Source: Caryophanales bacterium UBA6865 (lineage in GTDB: Bacteria > Bacillota_I > Bacilli_A > RFN20 > CAG-826). Taken from it: DNA of 64,000 nt. Shown one piece after another: positions 35,531 to 42,595 of this stretch (position 1 is the first letter of the stretch; every line of letters begins with the position of its first letter). Under the pieces are notes generated by a model. It saw only the letters and a list, made by a program, of their open reading frames with translations, searched no databases and was not told the DNA's origin. The DNA is taken from contig DKCV01000025.1 of assembly GCA_002449265.1 (NCBI GenBank), positions 62,001 to 126,000 on the forward strand, in the 5' to 3' direction. The translations under genes were made by a program, and so were the position numbers.

Positions 35531-36394
35531 ATGATAGTTCTTAAAGCAATAGGCGCCTTCTTTGTCAAGATTTGGCGTTGGATCAAAGAGACAGCTTGGG
35601 TACAACCTTTGCTTATCGTTGGTGCTATCTTTGCGATTATCTTCTCCATTCCTTATATCACTGACTGGGTTTCTAGTTGGGGATATGGATCAACCGGTGC
35701 TTTCTTTAATTCCAAAAAGCAAACTTTGGAAGGTGAAAAAGATGCAAAAGATTCTTCTTATAACACTAAAGCGGACGAAATCACCGATCATATCGACGAA
35801 AATATCACCCACATTAAAAATCGTGAGGCCGATAAAATCGATAAGGAAAAATACGGTGAGAAATTCTTCCTTGTTTATACAGCGAGCGATTGCGATGGCT
35901 GTGACAAAGCGGAAGGCGGATTTAAATATTTAAGCGAACAATGGGGTAGCATCTATTTGCCTTCCGATAAAAGAAGCTTCAATTTCTATTCCATCTTCAC
36001 GAATGAAAAATCCTCCAACGATAGCGATTATAGCGAAACAACTGACGACAAAACCGCGTTCCAACGCTATTTAGGACGTCATCTTAACTTCTTTAATAGA
36101 ACTGCCTACGATTTAGAAAAAGCCCCTTATAAAACAAACAAGAGCATCGACGATACCAACTATAGCTATTACGAAAAACCAGATCCAGAAAAGTTTGTTA
36201 CTCCTACAATCCTTCTCGTTGACTATAGTAAAGAAGCGATTGAACTTGGCCGTGGCGGCGTTAGTGAAGTGCTTTTTGGATTAAGCGGTGATACGGATGC
36301 GGAACGTGCAAATACCCTTATCAAAATGTGGAATCATCTCGACACGACCGAAGAAGCAAAGAGTAATAACGAATTCTCTAGTGTCTATCGTTAA
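35531..36394 (+). CDS. Membrane-anchored thioredoxin-fold protein
   Basis: 287 residues. One N-terminal membrane helix (about 22-45) anchors an extracytoplasmic domain. After a charged linker, the sequence FFLVYTASDCDGCDKAEGG carries a CxxC, and TPTILLVDYS supplies the cis-Pro of a thioredoxin fold; between them is an insertion of about 100 residues rich in Asp, Ser and Tyr. I chose ATG 35531 (GGAGG eight bases upstream) over GTG 35528. Probably an extracytoplasmic thiol-disulfide or redox-sensing protein; partner unknown. Confidence 0.65.
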   Translation: MIVLKAIGAFFVKIWRWIKETAWVQPLLIVGAIFAIIFSIPYITDWVSSWGYGSTGAFFNSKKQTLEGEKDAKDSSYNTKADEITDHIDENITHIKNREADKIDKEKYGEKFFLVYTASDCDGCDKAEGGFKYLSEQWGSIYLPSDKRSFNFYSIFTNEKSSNDSDYSETTDDKTAFQRYLGRHLNFFNRTAYDLEKAPYKTNKSIDDTNYSYYEKPDPEKFVTPTILLVDYSKEAIELGRGGVSEVLFGLSGDTDAERANTLIKMWNHLDTTEEAKSNNEFSSVYR

Positions 36395-36409
36395 TAATTT
36401 ATCAAACTA

Positions 36410-36440
36410 AGCTGCGGTGAAAATCGCGGCTTTCTTTATT
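36410..36440 (+). terminator. Terminator of the thioredoxin-fold gene
   Basis: AGCTGCG/CGCGGCT stem with eight-base loop followed by TTCTTTATTT. Confidence 0.8.
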
Positions 36441-36486
36441 TAATTTAACATAACCAATTTTATTCAGTAATCGATATAATTTAACT

Positions 36487-37053
36487 ATGGCAATCAAACA
36501 TTCTATTTTAGACAAGGTATTAATTTCTACCTTAGTGAAAGGCGAAACCTACAAGAAGGAAGACTACGTTTTTTCAAACGATCTTCATCTTTCGACGAAA
36601 GAACCACTATTGCTTCTAGCAGCAGATGAAATTCCTTTCGTTTTTTATTCCAAATCAAAAAAAATAGTCGGTGCTTTATCACTAACAAAAGAAGATACGA
36701 TGAACGAAAAATTATTGTTCGCGCTCAAAAAAGTTATGGAAAGAGAATTGATTTCCCCAAATGACTTATATTGCTATCTAGGCCCCTCTTTAACTTTTTC
36801 TCACGTTAGAGTAGACCGAGAAACTTTGTTAGCAATGATCAAAAAAGGCTATCGAGCAGCAGCAAAACGAACCGATAAAGTAGATTATTTGGATTTGCCG
36901 ATGCTCAATGTCGTAATACTCAGAAATTTGGGAATACCATTTAATCATATCGCAATCGATATTCATGATACATATGAAGCGGAATCACTACTATATAGCG
37001 AATCACGCGGAGATAAAGAAAAGAATCCGACGTTAATCGAATTCATGAAATAG
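36487..37053 (+). CDS. YfiH/laccase-domain-like protein lacking active-site residues
   Basis: 188 residues, shorter than usual YfiH/YlmD purine-nucleoside enzymes (about 240-270). Similarity is by pattern: LLLLAADEIPFVFY matches the TADCxPVLL block, YLGPSLTFSHVRV matches the GPxIGxxxYEV block, and YLDLPMLNVVILRNLGIPFNHI plus LLYSESRGDK match the C-terminal block. The zinc/catalytic Cys is Glu48 and the His of HAGWRG is Ser65, so the enzyme activity is probably lost. TATAAT ends six bases before ATG with no Shine-Dalgarno. Family call moderately sure. Confidence 0.55.
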   Translation: MAIKHSILDKVLISTLVKGETYKKEDYVFSNDLHLSTKEPLLLLAADEIPFVFYSKSKKIVGALSLTKEDTMNEKLLFALKKVMERELISPNDLYCYLGPSLTFSHVRVDRETLLAMIKKGYRAAAKRTDKVDYLDLPMLNVVILRNLGIPFNHIAIDIHDTYEAESLLYSESRGDKEKNPTLIEFMK

Positions 37054-37076
37054 GATTAAGAATCCTATTTTTCTTT
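37050..37076. terminator. Bidirectional terminator shared by convergent genes
   Basis: ATAGGATT-AAG-AATCCTAT with T runs on both strands. It contains the TAG stop of the YfiH-like gene and the TTA (TAA) stop of coaD, so stop codons and terminator are merged. Confidence 0.82.
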
Positions 37077-37541
37077 ATCTTTAAACATCTTGACCACGAT
37101 TGGAGGGACAAGAGAAGAAATGTCTTTCCCGCCACAATGTAGCTCATTAATTGCCGTAGAAGAAATAAACGTTTCTTCTTTTCGCGACATAAAGAAGACC
37201 ATATCAATATTCGGATTAGCGAATTCATTGGCGGCAGCCATTTGAAATTCATATTCAAAGTCAGTGACCGCTCTTAAACCGCGGATAATGTATCCACTAC
37301 CGATTTTTTGGCAATAATCAACGATGAGACCAGGAGTAAAATCAACTTCCACATTCGAAAATTCTTTTGCGACTTCTTTCATCATTACGAGTCTATCTTC
37401 AATAGAAAAAACACTCTTTTTAGCAGGATTCACCGCTAAAAGAAAGATGACTTTATCAAACAAACCAATGCTTCTACGTAGTATTTCAATATGCCCATTC
37501 GTCACCGGGTCAAACGATCCAGGATATACCCCAATTCGCAT
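37065..37541 (-). CDS. coaD: Phosphopantetheine adenylyltransferase
   Basis: 158 residues, standard length, converting 4'-phosphopantetheine and ATP to dephospho-CoA. N-terminal nucleotidyltransferase motif GSFDPVTNGHIEI, then KKSVFSIEDRL, IIRGLRAVTDFEYE and the ISSTAI motif near the C-terminus. The ATG at 37541 has GGAG six bases upstream; an in-frame TTG four codons earlier lies inside rsmD. It follows rsmD by two bases. Confidence 0.96.
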   Translation of the reverse strand: MRIGVYPGSFDPVTNGHIEILRRSIGLFDKVIFLLAVNPAKKSVFSIEDRLVMMKEVAKEFSNVEVDFTPGLIVDYCQKIGSGYIIRGLRAVTDFEYEFQMAAANEFANPNIDMVFFMSRKEETFISSTAINELHCGGKDISSLVPPIVVKMFKDKEK

Positions 37542-37543
37542 AA

Positions 37544-38086
37544 TTATCTCCAATATATCGCTACATGCGTTCTACCATAATGATAAACGCGCTCACGCTG
37601 AAAACCACTATTTTTTATCGGATTATCGTTTTCATATTCAATAACGATGATTCCATTTTCTTTCAATAAATCATGATTTAATACGAAATGAAAAGAATAT
37701 TCATAAGCCTCTTTGTCTTTATAAGGAGGATCAATAAAAACGATGGAAAACTTTTTTGCGTTGTTTTTTAAAGTATCAAGGTTCTTCTTATAATCCCCTT
37801 CTAGAACGCTAGAACCATTAATTTTTAAATTCGCTAAATTCTTTTGAATTATTTGAATTGCTTCTTTGTTGCTATCACAAAAAACGCAGGAAGAAGCGCC
37901 ACGTGATAAAAGTTCGATACCAACCGCGCCGCTTCCAGCGAATAAATCTAAAACATTTGCATCTTCTAAATAGGCAGAAAGCGCGTTACCAATCCCTAAT
38001 CGAACAATGGATTTGGTTGGTACTTCTAAATAAGTAGGAACCTCAATTTTTCGGCTTCGAAAAAGCCCTCCACCAACCGTAATCAT
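37544..38086 (-). CDS. rsmD: 16S rRNA (guanine966-N2)-methyltransferase
   Basis: 180 residues. Motif I VLDLFAGSGAVGIELLSRGA and the N6/N2-methylase motif DPPY (FIDPPYKD) are intact. The usual N-terminal RPT-DxxRE reads VPTKSIVRLGI. Co-transcribed with ylbF upstream (ATGA overlap) and coaD downstream, the same order as ylbF-ylbG-rsmD-coaD in Bacillus subtilis but without ylbG. Confidence 0.94.
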   Translation of the reverse strand: MITVGGGLFRSRKIEVPTYLEVPTKSIVRLGIGNALSAYLEDANVLDLFAGSGAVGIELLSRGASSCVFCDSNKEAIQIIQKNLANLKINGSSVLEGDYKKNLDTLKNNAKKFSIVFIDPPYKDKEAYEYSFHFVLNHDLLKENGIIVIEYENDNPIKNSGFQRERVYHYGRTHVAIYWR

Positions 38087-38448
38087 AATGAAGCAACGTG
38101 AATAACCTTTTTTCGATAGGGAGAAAACAAAATATCATCAATTAGCATGTATAAGTCTCTTACCGCGATATAGGCGGTAGAATATTCTTTGACTAAAGGA
38201 TAAGAATCTAAAGCAAGTTTTGCTTCGTAAAGAGAGCGCTGCATTGCGATTGTTTTTTCGTTTTTCTCGCCATAATGCGCTAAAAGAAAAGAATATCCCT
38301 TCTCTTTTTCTTTAAGAGAATCTGATAATTTCTTAACTTCTTCATTTTCAGATACCTTTCGTTCAAGTTCATTAAGAAGAAGAATTCGAGGGTCCTCATC
38401 TATCGCTTTTTTCAATGATTCGATTGAGCAAATTGTTTTCTCATTCAT
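38083..38448 (-). CDS. ylbF: YlbF/YmcA-family RNase Y-associated factor
   Basis: 121 residues, nearly all helical with coiled-coil character (ELERKVSENEEVKKLSDSLKEK; SLYEAKLALDSYPLVKEY). Family PF06133. In Bacillus subtilis YlbF joins YmcA and YaaT to steer RNase Y and to affect competence and sporulation. Synteny with rsmD-coaD supports the call. TATAAT ends ten bases before ATG, giving at most a few bases of leader. Confidence 0.82.
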   Translation of the reverse strand: MNEKTICSIESLKKAIDEDPRILLLNELERKVSENEEVKKLSDSLKEKEKGYSFLLAHYGEKNEKTIAMQRSLYEAKLALDSYPLVKEYSTAYIAVRDLYMLIDDILFSPYRKKVIHVASL

Positions 38449-38534
38449 ACAATTTCTTATTATACCAAACGAAAGAAACGATAGATATGAGGCAAAGATG
38501 GTCGATTGATGGAAAAGGGTGATAAAATATCGTT

Positions 38535-39086
38535 ATGTTAAAAATCGTTAAAGACACAGCTACTTCCTTACGTGCGAGGTGTAAGGAAGTCACTCTCCCT
38601 CTCTCAAAAGAGGACAAAACCCTTCTTTATCAAATGGTCGAATATCTCCAAAACTCGCAAAACGAAGAATATCGAAAGTCACATCCGAAAGTAAGAGAAG
38701 GGATAGGCTTAGCGGCACCACAAGTCGGTGTAAATAAAAGAATGCTCGTTATTTATTACCCTTCAATCGAAGCAGAAGGAGTTTACGTAAAGCACATGCT
38801 CGTTAATCCGCAAATTGTCGCAAGCAGTATCAAAAAATGCTATTTGGCTGGCGGAGAAGGGTGCTTATCCGTTGATACTCCTCACCCAGGATTAGTCCAC
38901 CGTGATTATCGGATTACGGTAAAAGCGATTGAAGCATCGACCGAGCAAGAAGTCACTATCCACGCTAAAGGATATGATGCGATAGTTTTGCAACATGAAA
39001 TTGATCACCTAAACGGCATTCTCTTTTATGACCATATCGATAAAAATAATCCTGATAAACCCTTGCCTGGAGCAATAGCAATATGA
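38535..39086 (+). CDS. def: Peptide deformylase
   Basis: 183 residues. The three metal-site motifs are complete: GIGLAAPQVG, EGCLSV, and QHEIDHLNG. It removes the formyl group from nascent proteins. An extended -10 (TGATAAAAT) ends six bases before the ATG, so the mRNA is probably leaderless. The downstream phosphoesterase ATG overlaps its stop. Confidence 0.97.
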   Translation: MLKIVKDTATSLRARCKEVTLPLSKEDKTLLYQMVEYLQNSQNEEYRKSHPKVREGIGLAAPQVGVNKRMLVIYYPSIEAEGVYVKHMLVNPQIVASSIKKCYLAGGEGCLSVDTPHPGLVHRDYRITVKAIEASTEQEVTIHAKGYDAIVLQHEIDHLNGILFYDHIDKNNPDKPLPGAIAI

Positions 39087-40144
39087 AACGTCACTTTGTC
39101 TTTCCATTAATTATATTGCTCGCGCTTACAGGATGTTCAAACGCGGCATCTAAAGAAAAAGATCCAATCACTGCAATGGATTTTAATGGAGGTTCTTTTA
39201 AGGTTCTCCAATTAACCGACATTCATTTTACCTATTCGACAAACATCAAAAGAGAGAGTTCGTTCATCACTGCTAACGTTAGTTATGCAAACCCTGACCT
39301 AATCGTTATCACGGGCGATTCTTTGCTTAATGCCTCAAAAGGAACAGCAAATGAACTTTTTGCGATGTTTGATAGCTGGGAAAAACCCTACTATTTCCTT
39401 TTTGGCAACCATGAATTGCAGGGATTTTATAGTGAATCATGGTTAATGGAAAAGATTTACGGTAGTAAATACTGCCTTAATGCCAAAATGGGGGCTACAT
39501 CTAGTAGTGGTCACACAGATAACGTTTTGAATTTAAAGAAAAACGGCAAAACGATTTTCCAAATCTATACGCTCGATACTCACAATAGCACGAACATTAA
39601 TGGAACTTATTATTACGATAATTTAAAAGATGACCAAATCGCTTGGTATGAAAAGGAAGCCAAAAAAGCAAAAGAAGAAAATGGAGGAACTGTCATTCCT
39701 TCTCTAGGCTTTATGCATATTCCGCTTTGGGAAATCGTGGATGCTTATTTAAATAACAAAGAGGGGATAATTGGCGAGATACACGAAAGCGCAACTTATA
39801 AAAAAGTCCCTGAGCTAGTTGAAAAATTAGGTGCCCCTCTTCCTTTTTGCCCGAGCGGAAAATATGCGCCATTTTTCCCAAAAGCAAAAAAATACGGGAT
39901 GAAAGGCATTTTCTTTGGGCACGACCATTCCAATGACTGGGTTGGAGAATACGAAAACGTTGCTTTGGGGTATGGGGTTAAATCAGATCGACAACTTTAT
40001 TTTAGTGTCTCAAATCAAGGAAATGAGATGATTGGAGGTGCACTTTACACCATAAAAGAAGATGCTTCTTATTCAATTAAGCACTTCTTTAGAAACTATG
40101 AAACTTTAAAAATCGTCGAAGAAAAGGAGGTATTCCGTCCATGA
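39083..40144 (+). CDS. Calcineurin-like phosphoesterase lipoprotein
   Basis: 353 residues. Signal peptide with lipobox LTGC (Cys18) anchors it outside the membrane. Metallophosphoesterase motifs in order: QLTDIHF (Asp, His), VITGDSL (Asp), FGNHE, a His in GFMHIPLW, and FFGHDHSND. Resembles the yeast Dcr2/purple-phosphatase-like group; substrate unknown. Overlaps def by four bases and the next gene by four bases. Confidence 0.85.
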   Translation: MKRHFVFPLIILLALTGCSNAASKEKDPITAMDFNGGSFKVLQLTDIHFTYSTNIKRESSFITANVSYANPDLIVITGDSLLNASKGTANELFAMFDSWEKPYYFLFGNHELQGFYSESWLMEKIYGSKYCLNAKMGATSSSGHTDNVLNLKKNGKTIFQIYTLDTHNSTNINGTYYYDNLKDDQIAWYEKEAKKAKEENGGTVIPSLGFMHIPLWEIVDAYLNNKEGIIGEIHESATYKKVPELVEKLGAPLPFCPSGKYAPFFPKAKKYGMKGIFFGHDHSNDWVGEYENVALGYGVKSDRQLYFSVSNQGNEMIGGALYTIKEDASYSIKHFFRNYETLKIVEEKEVFRP

Positions 40145-41058
40145 AGAAGAAAGCTTTCCTTAATCTAGTAGAAATCGTGCTCTACTTATTCGCTGCTTTT
40201 TCCTTTTTTGGATTTGCTTACGTTGGCTTAGACATGGTTTCGAGTGTCTTTGCAAGCGGATATCGCACCGTTCCAGCGTTTTTCGCTTACTTTCTACCGA
40301 CTTTATCCTTAATCATAAATCACCGCATAACCCACGCAAAATCCATCGAATCGGAAAAGAAGCACGCAAAAATTGATGGTTATATTTTATTAGGAATTTC
40401 TTTCTATATCATTCTATTGGATATCGTTTATTTCGCTTTAAACGAATATTATGCGTTAGTTGAAGGAACCGTTACTCCTCTTTACCCACTAGATACAATC
40501 CTTCTAGCGTTATTAGGAGGCGGATATGGGATTTATTTGTTATTAAAATCCAAGTCCCAAATCAAGGAAGTTTCTTTCCCTTATTACCCAAATAACGGCA
40601 CAAAACTGGAACGCTTTTTATCGTTTTTACTAAAAGGAATAGGCTTAGGGTTCTCCTTATATATGGTAGGCGGATTGCTTTGGGGATTAGATTTTGCTTA
40701 TTGGGATAACCCCGATTTCTATCGCATGATTCCTTTATTTATCTTAATGGTCGTTATCGCCTTACTTTTAGGATACGACATCTATTTTGAAAGCTATCCT
40801 ATCAAAGAGTTTCCCCTAAAAACAAAAAGGATCATTCTAGTTTGCCTAAGCGCATTAACTTTGATAGGTATCGTTTGGACAACCATCACCTTTATAACTT
40901 TCCCTGATGTCATTGTTAAAGTAGGCCAACCCTATTTCCGAGTCGATATCATTGGGAATCTCAATATTGCGCCTTACGCATTAACGATTCCACCAGCGCT
41001 TTATTGCGTATATTTGTGGTCACTTCTACTATTAAAAACAACCACGAATAAACACTAA
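40141..41058 (+). CDS. Multi-helix membrane protein, unknown
   Basis: 305 residues with about seven or eight membrane helices and short charged loops. No family recognised. Its start overlaps the phosphoesterase stop and follows AAGGAGG within that gene, so the two are coupled, and a functional link with the lipoprotein phosphoesterase is plausible. Convergent with the HAD gene two bases away. Confidence 0.6.
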   Translation: MKKKAFLNLVEIVLYLFAAFSFFGFAYVGLDMVSSVFASGYRTVPAFFAYFLPTLSLIINHRITHAKSIESEKKHAKIDGYILLGISFYIILLDIVYFALNEYYALVEGTVTPLYPLDTILLALLGGGYGIYLLLKSKSQIKEVSFPYYPNNGTKLERFLSFLLKGIGLGFSLYMVGGLLWGLDFAYWDNPDFYRMIPLFILMVVIALLLGYDIYFESYPIKEFPLKTKRIILVCLSALTLIGIVWTTITFITFPDVIVKVGQPYFRVDIIGNLNIAPYALTIPPALYCVYLWSLLLLKTTTNKH

Positions 41059-41060
41059 CC

Positions 41061-41618
41061 TTATTTGAGCAAAGGTTTTAAAGAAGAGTTGCTCACAAAC
41101 AAAATGCCTTTCACATGTAATGAAGGGAGAGGCTCAAGGTTTTTAGGGTTATCATCAATCATATAGACATTTTCGTAGGATTTGTGTTGATCACGAATCA
41201 CATATTCATAAATTCTAGGATCTGGTTTTGCTAAGCCTAAGGCACTAGAGGAATAAATCTTTTTAAAGAGCGAAGTTAAACCCCGTTTCTCAAAAAGCGA
41301 TTCAACAAAACCTTTTGGGGCGTTGCTCACTAAAACAACATCCCCTTTTTTAGTAAGCTCTTTTACGTGAGGCAATATTGCTTCATTTAATTGAGGGGGC
41401 TCATCCCAAAATCTCTTTGCTTTAGAAACGGGAATACCATAATCCTTTTCGATTTTAAGATAAAATTCATCTAAGGTCACTTTCCCTAAGTCGATATCGT
41501 GAAAATATTTTTCTTTGAACTCTTTTGCTTCTTCTTTTGAGAAAAAAGTTTCAAAAAAGCGTGGTGCGATTTCTTGAAAAATCACATTGAAGCAATCAAA
41601 CATATATAAATTACTCAT
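41061..41618 (-). CDS. HAD-superfamily hydrolase, subfamily IA
   Basis: 185 residues. Start placed at MSNLYMF, whose ATG overlaps the upstream stop (ATGA) with AGGAG ten bases before. Motif I is MFDCFNVIF, of the YihX-like D-x-x-x-V type where the second Asp of DxD is not conserved. Motif II VLVSNAP, motif III Lys in LGLAKPDPRIYE, and motif IV YMIDDNPKNLEP are present. Probably a small-molecule phosphatase, but loss of the second Asp makes efficient phosphatase chemistry uncertain. Confidence 0.82.
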   Translation of the reverse strand: MSNLYMFDCFNVIFQEIAPRFFETFFSKEEAKEFKEKYFHDIDLGKVTLDEFYLKIEKDYGIPVSKAKRFWDEPPQLNEAILPHVKELTKKGDVVLVSNAPKGFVESLFEKRGLTSLFKKIYSSSALGLAKPDPRIYEYVIRDQHKSYENVYMIDDNPKNLEPLPSLHVKGILFVSNSSLKPLLK

Positions 41619-42394
41619 CTCGTGTTCACTCCTGAAAGCAAGCTCATCGCGAAATCCATAGCAATCTCGCTGACGTCTTTTTGACGACGTTTTTCTTTCT
41701 CGTGATCCATATTTCCGATTTCCCAATTCTTAGTAATAACATCCCCTGCAAAGAAAAATAGATACAAATCAAGATTTAAATAAGTAGCAACCGCTTCTAA
41801 ACCGCTAGATTCCATGTCCACAGAAATGCAGCCTTCATTCCTTCTTTGCGCGATTTTATTCTTCGTTTCTTGATAAAAAGCATCAGTGCAATAGTTTCTA
41901 CCTTTCGTAAATGTAAGATTATGTTTTAAGAAATAATTTTCTAATATAGACGCATTTTTCATCTTGATATAGTCAGATGAAGATAAATAATGATAAGAAA
42001 GACCTTCTCCGCGATAAGATTCCGTTGGCAAAATGATTTGATTTTTTAGTCTTTGGTCTAAGACACCGCATGAACCAAAGAAAACAAATTTCTTGGCACC
42101 CAAAATCGCATTTGCTTCTTGTAAGGAAGTGCCCGCTAAAGCGGAAGAAATCGGAGACATATAGAACAATATTTTCACGTTTCCAACAAAAATCCGATAG
42201 ATCGGAATGGAACCATTCGCTGTTCCAATATGAGCAATAATCTTATGCCGATATTCGCAAAGAATCTTTCTTTTTGCATGAATCGAAAAAGTCACTACAG
42301 TAACCTCTTCCTCAACATTTTTCGCCTTTTTGTAATAATCAAGCGGCCCAAACATCGGCTCACTATTACAATCAAACTCTTTCTCAATAGACAT
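41615..42394 (-). CDS. Nucleoside phosphorylase family protein
   Basis: 259 residues of the PNP/UDP phosphorylase (PF01048) fold. Visible features: GTANGSIPIYRI, ISSALAG, FFGSCGVLDQ, and the purine/pyrimidine-site signature VDMESSGLEAVA. Substrate (uridine, purine nucleoside or other) is not resolved. Heads a two-gene operon with the HAD hydrolase, a combination consistent with nucleoside salvage followed by sugar- or nucleotide-phosphate hydrolysis. Confidence 0.8.
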   Translation of the reverse strand: MSIEKEFDCNSEPMFGPLDYYKKAKNVEEEVTVVTFSIHAKRKILCEYRHKIIAHIGTANGSIPIYRIFVGNVKILFYMSPISSALAGTSLQEANAILGAKKFVFFGSCGVLDQRLKNQIILPTESYRGEGLSYHYLSSSDYIKMKNASILENYFLKHNLTFTKGRNYCTDAFYQETKNKIAQRRNEGCISVDMESSGLEAVATYLNLDLYLFFFAGDVITKNWEIGNMDHEKEKRRQKDVSEIAMDFAMSLLSGVNTR

Positions 42395-42452
42395 ACTTTA
42401 ATGATTATTTTAAGGGATGCGTCTATTTTCAATAGAATATTTCTTAGATATG

Positions 42453-42487
42453 AAAATAGATGAAACCTCTTTCATTAAATATCTAAG
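42453..42487 (+). promoter_or_regulatory. Hairpin upstream of rnjA
   Basis: CTTAGATAT pairs with ATATCTAAG across a 17-base loop, followed by TCTTTTTC. It lies about 110 bases before the rnjA start and just upstream of a plausible -10 (TATGAT/TATATT, 42516-42526). It could be a terminator or a leader element if a promoter lies further up. Confidence 0.4.
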
Positions 42488-42595
42488 TCTTTTTCTAGAT
42501 GAAAAGTCCTTTCAATATGATATATTAGTGGCAACAAAGTCGACCATATGACGTTGTGTCTAATCGTTTAAGTTTTCTAAGGAGTCATTATTTCT

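Noticed and set aside
41619..41726. Longer N-terminus of the HAD hydrolase
   Set aside because: The added residues are highly charged, lie inside the phosphorylase gene, and the ATGA overlap with AGGAG supports the start at 41618.
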